Assembly (NCBI GenBank): GCA_018105865.1
Contig: CM030842.1
Location: 11,472,867 to 11,536,866 of the forward strand
From: Metaphire vulgaris
Taxonomy: Eukaryota > Annelida > Clitellata > Crassiclitellata > Megascolecidae
Reading direction: 5' to 3'
DNA length: 64,000 nt
Numbering within the stretch: the first letter of the stretch is position 1; each line of letters starts with the position of its first letter. The translations under genes were made by a program, and so were the position numbers. Shown here piece after piece: positions 34,144-45,689 of the stretch. Below the pieces are notes generated by a model. That model worked only from the letters and a program-made list of their open reading frames with translations, was not told where the DNA came from and made no database searches.

Positions 34144-34507
34144 CAGTGTTTATTCTAGACCTTCTCTGGGGGGGGATTCCCCTCCAAAGTTTAAAAATCC
34201 CCCCCAATTTTTTTACATGTTGCATGGGGATGGAAATTCCCTCCAAAGTGTGACGACGGGGGCTTTTATTTTTTGAAGAGGGGAAAAATGTAAGGATGAC
34301 AATATTTTTGCTTGCCAGGACATTTCAGAAGGGTAAAATGTATAAAAGTATTAGGGAGGCTGGAAGGATGACCTTTTTTGCTTGTCACCCATTTTTAAAA
34401 GGAAGATAACCTTTTTTGCTTTTTAAGTTTTTTGGAGGCTCAGACCTTGTCTCCCCCCAAACATTCCAAAATCCCCCATTGTCAAGGTGGCTATAGAATA
34501 AACACTG
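34144..34507. mobile_element. MITE, CAGTGTTTATTCTAG family copy 2
   Basis: Ends CAGTGTTTATTCTAGACC and CTATAGAATAAACACTG. TSD AACTCTTG (34136-34143) and AACTATTG (34508-34515), 7 of 8. Exact 19-bp word at 34369-34387 and variants at 34295 and 34408. Confidence 0.93.
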
Positions 34508-34596
34508 AACTATTGTATCTAACATCCGATGCCCAGTGCATGCCGCGAGTTCCAACATGAATTTACGGGTCAAGAGGTCTCATTATTCAACATATT

Positions 34597-34912
34597 CAGT
34601 GGCGTAGCCAGGATTTCTGGAAGGGGGTTTTTGGTTTTGATCATAACCAACTTCTAAAATTCTTGATAAGCAAGAACAGGTAATTCCCATATTTCCTCTT
34701 CTTTTTTCTTTTTCCCTACCGTAACATTCTGAGAAGGAAAAAAGGTCATCGCCTTTCGTATGGCGCTTAGAAATTATTTTCCGTCGGCAACCAAGGGCGG
34801 GGGTTTATCCCCAAAACCGCGTCCGAAAATAAAAAATACATGGAGACCTATTGAAAAAATTTTCTTCTGCAGCCAAGAGGTTTTAACCCCAACCCCCTTG
34901 GCTACGCCACTG
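34597..34912. mobile_element. MITE, CAGTGGCGTAGCC family
   Basis: Ends CAGTGGCGTAGCCAGGATTT and TTGGCTACGCCACTG. TSD AACATATT and AGCAGATT (6 of 8). Confidence 0.9.
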
Positions 34913-35393
34913 AGCAGATTATTCGTTTCTGTAAAATTGTACATGAGCAGTCGAATGCAAATTATCCTGAATGCAATTGAGCATTTAACAGTGGATAATG
35001 AAATGCCAACGACAAACAGAAAGAAGCCGAATGACGCTAGAGAATAGGTTCGGTGCAGATTAAATGCTGCGATTCTCAATATACTGCAAGCATCGGAACA
35101 AGACACTATGCTCTGCTACTATCTTGGACAGATGCTACTATCTTGGACAGATGCTACTACTGTTGCTACTCGGTTGCTGGTCACATCGAGAACTCATAGT
35201 AGACTTGGTGATCGTACCGGCAAGGCTATTGCGCCTCAAATTTGAAACGCTCTCCCGACAAATATATAGGCCTACGCGATCACGTGGTTTCACGCTCAAC
35301 ATTTCTTACCAACCTTAAGACGTTTTACTTTAATGTAACAGCAGCGCGCATTAGTAAATGCGCCTCGCAGATGTGATTATCTATCTGATAGAT

Positions 35394-35705
<312 letters not shown>

Positions 35706-36130
35706 ATCTATCTACTAATAATATCATATTTATTTGTTATGTAGCATATTTATATTAATCTATGATCTCATCAACCTATCACCAACCCCAATCTCTGAAT
35801 TCACTAGTAAAATTATCGAGCGTCACAAACCGCAAGCTATTAAAACAGTACATTGATTTCTAGAAAGAGGTGTGCTCCACCTGAGACGAAAGAAATGTAT
35901 CGGCTATACATCAAAGCCTAATTTAAGATGGACAGGGCAATGCCATGAGAACTGATCAATGGTCTTAAAGTGACTATGAATGACAACAGAACAAATGGTA
36001 CGTGTGGTGCATACATGTACCGTAGCCAGTGCTGAAGAACAACGACAGAATCTATGCATGACCGCCATTCAGTGTAACTCGTCCATCCAATCGAACGAAA
36101 CAGGAACTTCCGCTTTCCTTTGCACGGAAA
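35706..36130. other. no recognised feature
   Basis: No repeat or gene recognised. Confidence 0.5.
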
Positions 36131-36135
36131 ATCAC

Positions 36136-36435
36136 CAGTGGCGGTTCCAGGATTTCTTGGTGGGGAGATGAATGAATTCATAGAAAGCTGGTGGGGGATG
36201 AAATATGAAGAAGAAATCGATAAACTTTCCAGAAAAGGCTGAAAGAAGAGAATTTTATTCCTAATTTTACTACGCATTTACCGAAAAAAATAGGCTTACA
36301 AGCAAAAAAGATCATCCCCAGTTAGTTTTACTAGACTTTTACCCAAAAATAAATAAGTTTTAACAAGCAAAAAAGTAACTCCGAAAATCCGGTGGGGGAA
36401 TGCATCCCACTCATCCCCACGTGGAACCGCCACTG
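36136..36435. mobile_element. MITE, CAGTGGCGGTTCC family copy 2
   Basis: Ends CAGTGGCGGTTCCAGG and GTGGAACCGCCACTG. Flanks AAAATCAC and TACGTCAC match at 5 of 8. Carries TTACAAGCAAAAAAGATCAT. Confidence 0.88.
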
Positions 36436-36577
36436 TACGTCACAGTGACAAAATATCTGGTAAAGTGAATAAGTCAGTTCCAGACTGTGATAAAAAGACA
36501 TGATTCATAGGTAAAGAAATTTACTTCCCCATCATTGATAAGACTTTAGTACAGCTAAACTCTCGGTTATCACAAGA

Positions 36578-37108
36578 ATGTGTCAGTATTGCTGCGTTTT
36601 TCCTACGAGCAAGCATTTTCCAAGCATTGTTGCTGTAAGAGCTTCTGTTAAGCACTACAAACATACAAGGCTAATGAAGCTTTTCCTTGGAATTGAGACA
36701 AATGAGTTGACTGCTTCAACGGATGAGTGCAGTTGGAAAATATGCCAAGATAACAACTCCAGGACAACAAATTCTTCGATTTATAACCTTTTAGGTGGAT
36801 ACAGATATGTCTTCTACGAATTATGCTGTCTGACAAGAATAACTTGTACGATTCCAGTTACTACAGGTGTTGATGAGGGCCTATCCAAGACTTTGAAATT
36901 AATTAAGACTTATTTGTGTGCCACAATTGGTGAGATCGCATATCTAATAGGGCGATACTGTCGATCGATTCAAGAAGAACCGAAAAACCTGGATATGGAT
37001 CGAGTTCCTAAAGATGCCTCCGCGCATTGCCGCAAGCTGCTGCAAGACAGTGGCTCAAAAGCTATCGCATCCCTTCACAGCGACAAAAATATCGGAAGAA
37101 GTGAGTGA
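36578..37108 (+). pseudogene. possible hAT transposase relic, C-terminal region
   Basis: A 176-codon open frame. Near the C terminus TIPVTTGVDEGLSKTLKLIK followed by TYLCATIGE resembles the hAT dimerisation motif, where T(I/V)PVTTA..ERSFS.LKLIKTYLRST is usual. The N-terminal two thirds (CQYCCVFPTSKHF...) are not recognisable. ERSFS is replaced by DEGLS, so it is unlikely to function. It is the longest non-repetitive open frame here, and I keep a small possibility that it is a host exon. Confidence 0.4.
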
Positions 37109-37128
37109 GTCAGTATCAGACTATACAG

Positions 37129-37130
<2 letters not shown>

Positions 37131-37168
<38 letters not shown>
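37131..37168. repeat. (AAT)n microsatellite
   Basis: About 12 units. Confidence 0.96.
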
Positions 37169-37279
37169 TGATTTTAAGTGGTTTAGGAGGCTAAGTAAGC
37201 CTGTGTGAAAATCACTGAAAACAAGACATGAGTCACTGTAATTATAACTTAACGAAAAGTTTGCGCTTTCTCTCTGAAC

Positions 37280-37483
37280 CAGTGGCGTAACGAGGGGGGC
37301 GGTGGGGGCGAACCGCCCCAGGCGGCACTTGCTCTAGGGGCGGCATTTTCGAGAAACCCCTTTTTTGCATATGAAAAAATTTTTAGGAAGTAGCGATAAG
37401 GTTTTTTTGGCTTGTCAAGAATTTAACGAAAAGGCGGCAATTTTTTTCCGCCCCGGGCGGCACTTTGCCTCGCTACGCCACTG
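37280..37483. mobile_element. MITE, CAGTGGCGTARCGAGG family copy 1
   Basis: Ends CAGTGGCGTAACGAGGGG and CCTCGCTACGCCACTG. Exact TSD CTCTGAAC at 37272-37279 and 37484-37491. GATAAGGTTTTTTTGGCTTG is a variant of the 19-bp word. Confidence 0.95.
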
Positions 37484-37499
37484 CTCTGAACTTAATATT

Positions 37500-38000
37500 T
37501 GTACAATGCACAGAACAGCAGAAGACTCAAAGGGACAGACAGAATCCTCCAAACATCAGAAAAATTATTGATATTTTATTAAAGCTCAGTTATCATGCTG
37601 TCACTACTGGTCAGTATAGTTACAGCTCAGATAGCCTAGGGCTACTGATGGTTCAGTTGCCGTGTGATCTGCTGTCAGTTGCGGATTGATCTGCTGTCAG
37701 TTGCGGTGTGATCTGCTGTCAGTTGCGGTGTGATCTAATTTTTGGGTAAAATAATGTTCACGGCGTGAATAAGAATTAATTATTAATATCTTAATTATTA
37801 ATTATTAATTATTTTATTATTATATATTATTATTTATTAATTATTAATATCTTGATGACCCGAGACCCTGCATCAGGCTCAACCTGATGCCGTTGAATGG
37901 CTGAGAAAGAAAGGCAATCGCTAGAAGAAGAATTAATATCTTTTTGATCATTAGTGCAATCAACAATTGATTGCAAATGCATTGCATTCTGGTCTATAGT
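37500..38000. other. GATCTGCTGTCAGTTGCGG triplication and TTAATTATTAAT tract
   Basis: GTGTGATCTGCTGTCAGTTG-type units occur three times at 37663-37732, then an AT palindrome-rich stretch at 37765-37850. No gene recognised. Confidence 0.6.
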
Positions 38001-38019
38001 AATACTAAAAACCTGCTAA

Positions 38020-38161
38020 AAGCCCTGCCTCAGTTCACAGTTTGACGCGGCCACTAAACTAAAGATTGCTAGCATATGCGTAGCAACGGTGGTGCCTGAG
38101 GCGCCTCAATATCGGAACAAATGGAAGTGTTCCCTATTCCGAAATTCTGGCTACGCCACTG
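38020..38161. mobile_element. CAGTGGCGTAGCC MITE fragment (right end)
   Basis: GAAATTCTGGCTACGCCACTG at the right; the left boundary and TSD are not found. Confidence 0.5.
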
Positions 38162-38164
38162 GAG

Positions 38165-39090
38165 ATAGATAGTTATGACTTATGACCAATGCTGTTTTGC
38201 GCACAATGCTGATAGCGCTCAAAAAATCTCGGGATTATTTTGTTTCATTTTTTTAATCTTCTACAAAAAAATTTTAATCGACGAAATTGGATTTTTAAGA
38301 CGTCCTCTTATGTAACCGAAAACTGATTTTTTCTTTCGTTTTGGAAAAATCGGCATTTCTGATTTCCAGAAGATCCTCGCTTTTCTAATTATAATTAATC
38401 AAAGAGAATCGGTTCGAATATTACGGATCTATGATAAATGATTGAAATTTAATTGAGTTTTATTTCAATCAAACGAAGATTATTTGACTGATCAACCCAT
38501 TTCAGTCTTTGCGTGGCAATTACAATGCACGTATACAGCACTCATTCACACCTGGCGGCGTCTTTAGTTCTAGTCTTGACGATTAGGCCTATAGAAAATC
38601 CATAATGCTGTCTACAAATTTGACAGCTATGAACGAAGACTAGATCATTTCAACATCAGAAGCGCATTCTAGAAGCAGTGATAAGGCCTATATTCTGTTT
38701 TCGAAGTTCACATTCCTTTGCGTGCAGAGGCGGCGGAAGACAATAAAAAGTACCCCGGCCCGTTTACTATATAACGACAGCGGTCGTTGAGAGTCGAGGT
38801 GCCTAACTAACTTACAGTAGATAGCCAAAATGCATTTTCAATTGTGATTTATAACAAAAGAAACGTTTTAAGAAGGTTTTTATCGATTAGGCCCGTATGC
38901 CCACAACTCCCTGCACGCCACTGGGACTGTAAGATGTTTATTCACAAGGTGAACTGGCAATCGTTTTAAACATTTGCATTCTGCAACACTTTTATTTCAT
39001 CACATTTGTAAGAAGGCAGTAGTCCATGTGTACTGTAATTGTAAACAAAAATAAAATGTTTTTAATAACACAACGAAAGGGAATACAAAA
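38165..39090. other. no recognised feature
   Basis: AAAAGTACCCCGGCCCG near 38747 recurs near 40011. No gene recognised. Confidence 0.45.
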
Positions 39091-39094
39091 ATCG

Positions 39095-39300
39095 TGAATA
39101 TTACAACGAATGGACAAAAACATGGAAAGAGTCAGGCCATTCAGATGTGTTGAAGGTGTGATTGAAAGCACAGGCAGTCAGCAAGAAGATATAAAATCAA
39201 GAATAAGGCTCCATACAATAGGATTGGGAAGGATGAAAACTATGGCGAAAAACAACTCGGGGGAGTCCCATAAATCTTGGGGTGACCATGTCTAGTGTTG
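39095..39300 (+). pseudogene. LINE fragment downstream of RT
   Basis: FRCVEGVIESTGSQQEDIKS followed by RIRLHTIGLGRMKTM resembles the F.YLGS.I...G....DI..RI..A...L..MK segment that follows the YADD box in many non-LTR elements. Ends with a stop at 39295; nothing else of the element is visible. Confidence 0.5.
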
Positions 39301-40295
39301 AGATTTATACGATTATAGTTTTCGTAGCATAGTCCTAGTCCTACACGCATCACTATGGAATAATTTGCGCAGATGTTGTATCTGAAGTACTTACAGTTTG
39401 TTCAGGGTCTTCGACATTCAGTTTACGACGTTCAACAACAAACTTGTCCATTGTGTCGATGGCGAAGCGCTGTTGTCTGTTGAACGATTGAATCAATCCC
39501 TGAAGTCGTTAGATTGCTTTCCGCAATTTATGCAAACACGGTGAAGCTCTAACTGATCACTTTCGATCGGGACCCAAATCCGACTGCCATCTCTCGGTGA
39601 AACATTCTAACGCCCTCTACTGCTCTCCTGGTGCCCTCTGCTGCCCTTCGCCTTTTCGCCCACCGTCTCCCCACTTGGTTCGTCAAAGGGCCTTCCGCCG
39701 TCTTTTAATCTAATGTTAACTTATAGACATACGTTACTGCGGCGTTTGACACCTCGGGGTTAAAGGTGTGACCCCTGCCTGATCTTATCTGATCTTTCTA
39801 AATTTGACAGTTCCTCCTCCCGCAACAGCAGCTGAATCTAAAAGATTATGACTGGATTCTTTAAATGAGAATATGACAATCATCTTATCTGATCTTGCAT
39901 TCTATAAAGCCCTATTCGGCAGAGCATGATTCCAGCGACAGCCTTTTGAAATTCGATAAAATTTAACCAAACAATTTAAAGAATCGCAATTCTTCAGTTC
40001 TTACTTCAAAAAGTACCCCGGCCCGACCTACATTCCTTTGATAGGAGCGTCGTCGTCATTAAATCTCAAATCCAAAATAATATTACGACAACGTTTTGAC
40101 GGTAACTGAGAAACCTAACGCTAGACCAGTTTGACTTTACCTCTCCAGAAGATGGGGTAACTGGATTGCGTTCTATAACGCTGATCTGAAGTATATCGAA
40201 TCCTATGATGTTGCTTTACGCAAAAATTCGAACAATCATAGTAATGTATACGAACCGACGATAAATGCTGAACTGCCGTCCTAATTAAGCGAAAA
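39300..40295. other. no recognised feature
   Basis: No repeat or gene recognised. Confidence 0.5.
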
Positions 40296-40298
40296 AAC

Positions 40299-40300
<2 letters not shown>

Positions 40301-40349
<49 letters not shown>

Positions 40350-40363
40350 CAATAATAATAATA
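40301..40363. repeat. (AAT)n microsatellite
   Basis: AAT units with an AACAACAAT break. Confidence 0.96.
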
Positions 40364-40715
40364 TAAAATACCATAATATAATATAAAATATAATACAAAA
40401 TACCATCGTCCGATAAATCTTCTTCGTTTCACTCTTTCTTTCATCTGACAGCGATTTCATTTTCACATATTAATTTCTTTGAGTCTATTTAATAAATTTC
40501 GTAATATTTACTCGCATTTAGCAGTAAAAAAATTCGAGAGTTGACAGACCCAGATTGTTCTAGGTCAAAGAAAATACAAACAAAAAATGTGCAAACAATA
40601 TCCGTCCATTTCCAACGGTCCGATCTACAGAAAAACATCACGCGGAGAATAGATTCGAATGTTTTTCTGTCTGTTTAGCAAACACAAACAGAAGCAACGA
40701 AACAACACTTACGAC

Positions 40716-40769
40716 GCAGCAGCAGCAGCAGCGAGCAGCGCAGCAGCAGCAGCAGCAGCGACAGCAGCG
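40716..40769. repeat. (CAG)n repeat
   Basis: About 17 CAG/CGA units; in one frame polyalanine, in the opposite polyleucine. Confidence 0.96.
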
Positions 40770-41080
40770 ACCTTCGAATCAATTTCTGCGCTTCAGCTGG
40801 CGACCGATCCCCTCTACAATCCCCATCTGTTCGTCCGAGTGTCCAGGGACGGAACAGCACGATTATCCCACTCGGTCCGAGGCGCCCTGTCTGTCTGTCT
40901 GTCTGTCTCGCCGCTCGTCACTCGCCTCAATGTGCGACTCGCCGACTTCGACGACCGAAGAGACAGTCACAGCTGCCGTGGCGGCGGCGGCGGCGGCGGC
41001 GGCGGCCGGCCGGGTGTCACAACGACCCTCGTCCGAAGCATCGCAGGCGCCGTTCAAGCCCGACTGAAAGTCCGATAAAA
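40770..41080. other. CG-rich patch
   Basis: Unlike its surroundings, this stretch has many CpG dinucleotides (CTCGCCGCTCGTCACTCGCC and similar) and a (GGC)n run at 40977-41007. It could be a small CpG-rich regulatory or first-exon region. No start, TATA or splice signal that I trust is present. Confidence 0.35.
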
Positions 41081-41084
41081 GCGC

Positions 41085-41675
41085 TCAACTGGTTTTAAGA
41101 CTCTCTATAATTATTATTATTATTTGACTGAACGAAAGAATTTCAATAAGATGTCTCCTACCGATGAAAAAAGACTATTTTGTATAATCGAATGTCAAGG
41201 GTTGAAGTGAATTTCGGGTGATAATTCCTCTTACACATTTGCAACAGAGGCGGTCTGTACACGAGAACGAAGAAAGAAGAAAGCGATAAGATGGAGCGAA
41301 GTAGGACTTTTATATACCCGATCTCTTTAACGTTACTTGACCCGAAACGAGATAAGACGGTCGATGGAAAGCAAAAGAGAAACGGAAGTAATATATTATG
41401 ACGTCAGAGATAAAAGGTCAGGATGAGTTAAATCATTGATAACGGGTCGTAGAGGATACAACGAGGCGAAGTTAACGCCGTATTGTTAGTTACTTTAGCC
41501 AAAATCTATTGATTTTTAGCGAGAATACGGCGATCACATATAGTAATAAGGAAAAAAGCGAAGAAGCACATGGATGCGTTAGCTTAAAGAAAACAATGTC
41601 GTAAACAATCCGGCGAAAGAGAATCGAATACAAAAAGGTCAAGAATGACACTTCCAACACATGAATTGCAAGTGT
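41085..41675. other. no recognised feature
   Basis: No repeat or gene recognised. Confidence 0.5.
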
Positions 41676-41680
41676 TTATA

Positions 41681-42243
41681 TAGACTGTTGCGGTGTGAAG
41701 ATGGTTATAGTGACTGTTGCGGTGTGGAATGGTTATAGTGATTGCTGCGGTGTGAAATGGTTATAGTGATTGCTGCGGTGTGAAATGGTTATAGTGATTG
41801 CTGCGGTGTGAAATGGTTATAGTGATTGCTGCGGTGTGAAATGGTTATAGTGATTGCTGCGGTGTGAAATGGTTATAGTGATTGCTGCGGTATGAAAATG
41901 GTTATAGTGACTGTTGCGGTGTGAAGATGGCTATAGTGACTGCTACGGTGCGAAGATGGTTATAGTGATTGCTGCGGTGTGAAATGGTTATAGTGACTGT
42001 TGCGATGTGACTGCTGCGATTGCTGCGGTGTGAAATGGTTATAGTGACTGTTGCGGTGTGAAAATGGCTATAGTGATTGCTGCGGTGTGAAATGGATATA
42101 GTGACTGTTGCGGTGTGAAAATGGCTATAGTGACTGATGCGGTGTGAAAATGATTAGAGTGACTGCTCTGGTGTTAGGATGGTTGTAGTGACTGCAGCGG
42201 TGTGAAGGTGGTTAAATTGACTGATGCGGTGTGAAAATGGCAA
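41681..42243. repeat. 28-bp minisatellite, about 19 units
   Basis: Unit approximates GTGATTGCTGCGGTGTGAAATGG plus TTATA. The five units around 41745-41890 are near identical and the ends are diverged, so the array probably grew from the middle. Confidence 0.95.
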
Positions 42244-42244
42244 T

Positions 42245-43070
42245 GCGTATGTTAAAAAATTAATCTGACAATTTCTATTTCTACAATTTACATCCACAAG
42301 AGCATTGTGCATGACCAAGCCACGGGTGCACGAGGACCGGACCATTATTCTATCTGGAACCGGTCGTTGGATTTGCGTAAAACCATTAAGAAATTTAGGG
42401 GTGATGTGGCGGTGGGTAGAACGATCGGAGAGAATCACGAATGGGCGAAGAATATATAGCACCTTGACGACCGTTTTTCTGATCGTCGGAGACTTTTTCA
42501 GCCAAAATTGTCGAAGTGCCCCTCCCCTCAATCCGGAAGCCTGTCTACTCCACTGCAGAATAGATTGATCAAGAGCTGATAAAAGGCCGTTTGATCGCTT
42601 ATGTAAACTCATCGGCCGAGTCGAAAATTAATGAAAGTGGATTTTGCAAGTTAATTAAATTCATCAAGCATTTCGCAAAGATTTCAATCTGTATTCCGCA
42701 CTTTCCCAAACAGACCGCCAATTAATGAGAACGCGGCTATACAAAGAGAGACACACGACTTTGAAAAATTATACATATACTAGCTGTTAACCCGTCAAAA
42801 ATGACGGGGAGTGGCTATCTCCTTCGTCGATTTTTGCAAAAGTTCGTATTATTACATATAACGATTTTTAAATCTGAAAATGTCATGTGAATGCGTAGAT
42901 TATCATTTAATTTTTTTCCTATGTGGTCACTCGGACTCTCTGCCGCTGTCGGAAATAGATTCTCTATTTCGGAAGTCGCCCTCGCATCGGCCGATGACAG
43001 CGAAAGATTAAGATGAGCTAAGATTAATCATGAGTTGATTTTTACCCTTCTGCTGACGTTGTTTGCTAAT
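42245..43070. other. no recognised feature
   Basis: ATACTAGCTGTTAACCCGTC at 42777 resembles a terminal word common in invertebrate transposons, but no partner end was found. Confidence 0.4.
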
Positions 43071-43072
43071 TA

Positions 43073-43083
43073 CATTATTATTA

Positions 43084-43159
<76 letters not shown>
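43073..43159. repeat. (ATT)n microsatellite
   Basis: About 28 units with one break. Confidence 0.97.
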
Positions 43160-43161
<2 letters not shown>

Positions 43162-43349
43162 CAGCTTCTGAAGGCGGCCATTTTGCGAAAATACAAGAGT
43201 ATGAAAGCGAAGCTGAAATGTTTCACTTTGCCTCTTTAGCTCTCGATCGTAATTATCTCTTTCCACCAGTTTTCATAATTATTCTTCAGTTAATTATCGG
43301 TCTTAATCTGGTCTTAACTGCTCGACAATCTGCGTCAGTCGAGACTTTC

Positions 43350-43598
43350 AAAGAGAGAGAGAGAGAGAGAGAAGACAGACAGACAGACAGACAGACAGAG
43401 AGATAGATAGACAGACAGACAAACAGACAGACAGAGACAGACAGAAACAGAGACAGACAGACAGAGACAGAGACACAGAGACAGAGACACAGACACAGAG
43501 ACACAGACACAGACACAGAGACACAGAGACAGAGACACAGACACAGAGACACAGACACAGAGACAGAAACAGAGAAAAGTGTGTGTGTGTGTGTGTGT
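43350..43598. repeat. GA, GACA and ACAGAG array ending in (GT)n
   Basis: GAGAGA then ACAGACAG and CAGAGACA units to 43577, followed by ten GT units. Confidence 0.97.
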
Positions 43599-43599
43599 T

Positions 43600-43930
43600 T
43601 GTTTCCATTTTTCCTTCGTCTTTTGGAGCAGAGACTTAAGCAGAGGAATCGATTGCTTCTAAGTATTCTAAATTCTGGTCGTGACAAGAAGTGACCGGAA
43701 ACAGGAAGAGGGCGTGTGCCAGAAGTCAGAGCGTGACCGAGTCACTGACCGTTCGCTTCTGAAATCCAGATGGAAGAACGTATATTATTATAGCGTTTCT
43801 GTCTCTTTTTCCATGCGTATCAGGCATGGAACATGGAACTCATTATTTAAAAGAAAGAGGCACATGGAAATAATAATAGAAGTTCAATGCTGAGCAACCA
43901 AGGTCAATGATAGACGCCGACAACTAACTT
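43600..43930. other. no recognised feature
   Basis: No repeat or gene recognised. Confidence 0.5.
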
Positions 43931-43945
43931 ATTCTTGCCTCTTTC

Positions 43946-44199
43946 CAGTGGCGGTTCCAGGATTTCTTGGTGGGGGGATGAAAAGAGAAGAAAAAATCAG
44001 TAAACTTTGCCTGAAAAGGTTGACAACAGGGAATTTTTCCCTAATTTTACTACACCTTTACAGAAAAATAGGTTGATAAGCCAAAAAGGTCATCCGCAGT
44101 TTTCCCCGTAGTTTTACTGGACTTTTATCCAAAATGGGTTTCACAAGCAAAAACGTCTGGTGGGGAGATGCATCCCATCCTCACGTGGAACCGCCACTG
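43946..44199. mobile_element. MITE, CAGTGGCGGTTCC family copy 3
   Basis: Ends CAGTGGCGGTTCCAGG and GTGGAACCGCCACTG. Flanks CCTCTTTC and CCAATTTT match at 5 of 8. Confidence 0.88.
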
Positions 44200-44680
44200 C
44201 CAATTTTAAAGCTGACTTTGCTACGTAGCCCGAATCACAAACATGCCAAATACTGGGTTTTTAATATTAATCTTTTTTATAATGAATTAATAGCACTTAT
44301 TCAGTGCTTTTTAAGTTTTAATTAGCCAAAGATCAAGGAAAGGGACCGTAGACCTAGAAGGGCTAACATGAAACCAGTAATAAGACTCGTTAACCTTAAG
44401 CAGAGTACGGAAATGCTATTTAGAGACTGAAAAACGAAAGTTTTGGATCTCTTTCCAGATAAAACTTACCGCCGTTTCTTTCCCATACTCTTCAGTATTT
44501 GACAGTTTTCCGGTCTTTAATTAAACAGTATACTGGCTAACGCTCGTCCATTTTACACTGAATCTTATCTTAAGTTGATTAATTACCGATGGCTAATCCT
44601 GTTTCTTAAAATCCGATGGCGCTGTCCTGTTTCTTAAAATCAGAAGTCACGTGATTGCGCGCTCTTGTTTAGAGCTTGGA
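44200..44680. other. no recognised feature
   Basis: A short duplication, GTTTCTTAAAATC(C/A)GA, near 44600 and 44628. No gene recognised. Confidence 0.45.
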
Positions 44681-44692
44681 GTCAGTTTCTGG

Positions 44693-45419
44693 CATGGGCG
44701 TAGCGAGGGGAGGTAGGGGCATATGCCACCCGGCGCCGAGGTGGCGGGCGCCAAAATTGGGTATATGGGTCAGACTTGGAACCGGGTCACATTTTGAGAC
44801 CTGGTGACCCAATGACCCGAAATAAAAGTGACCCAGTGACCCGGTGACCCAGTGACCCGGTGACCCAGTGACCCGGTGACCCAGTGACCCGGTTCCATTA
44901 TAACTTTAACTCTAATATATTCTTAACTTTAATACACGAGCAAAACTTGAAATAATTATCTTGTTTTTAAACCAAGAAATATTTGTCAATTTATCAATGA
45001 CGTCATGTAAACGTTGTCATCACACCATAAAAATTTTTCATTATAGTTTATAACATTCCATAGAGTAATAATACCAATATCCCTCAGTGATAAAATCAAT
45101 TATACTTGTATCTGTGGACCTAACTAATACTTTCCGGGATTGATGAACCATCATGCTGAGCATCTGAATAAGATGTATTAATACCGGGTCTATAACCGGG
45201 TCATAAAGATGACCCGGAGACCCGGTGATCCGGTGGAAAAAGGTGACCCAAATGACCCATTGACCCAGTGACCCAATTTCCAAGTCTGATATGGGTAAGT
45301 GAAATGCATAATAAAAAAGAAGAAACATGTGCGACGACCTTTTTTTTGCTCGTCAGCACTGTTGGGGGGCCAACGGTACACTTTGCCCCCGGGCGCCGGA
45401 TACCCTCGATACGCCTCTG
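44693..45419. mobile_element. MITE, CAGTGGCGTAGCGAGG family, split by a nested element
   Basis: Ends CATGGGCGTAGCGAGG and CCTCGATACGCCTCTG. TSD GTTTCTGG (44685-44692) and GCTTCTGG (45420-45427), 7 of 8. GACGACCTTTTTTTTGCTCG near 45333 is a 19-bp-word variant. A 518-bp element is inserted in it. Confidence 0.92.
44771..45288. mobile_element. hAT-like element with CAGACTTGGAA ends
   Basis: Terminal inverted repeats CAGACTTGGAACCGGGTCAC and CAGACTTGGAAATTGGGTCAC (right end, reverse-complemented). Exact TSD ATATGGGT at 44763-44770 and 45289-45296. The left subterminal region has six or more alternating GTGACCCAGTGACCCGGT units and the right has similar ones. No coding frame. Confidence 0.95.
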
Positions 45420-45689
45420 GCTTCTGGGTATCTCGAATCACTGATTCCCCTCAGACAGGTGTCTTAATATAATTCGTTCGCGCTTGTTTTTTGTCTATCG
45501 TCACGGAGAAGAACTGCCTACGGGCGCTGAGGGAGTCCACCCACTGACGATCAGATTAGCCAAACATTCGATCGACCGTCGTACGTGACGAAAAAGCAGA
45601 AATATGTGGAACATCCTACGGCCATCATACTGAGAGAATTCGCTCCAGAGAAAGGCGCTATTTACGGAGAACAAGAGATCGACTTCAGG

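Noticed and set aside
40659..41078. 139-residue Ala/Gly-rich protein
   Set aside because: The Ala and Gly runs come from CAG and GGC repeats; the intervening residues match nothing I know.
41681..42243. CRISPR-like array of 28-bp repeats
   Set aside because: The units are directly adjacent with no unique spacers, and the DNA is animal.
42777..42810. Transposon end ACTAGCTGTTAACCCGTC
   Set aside because: No opposite end or target duplication was found, so it stays a resemblance only.
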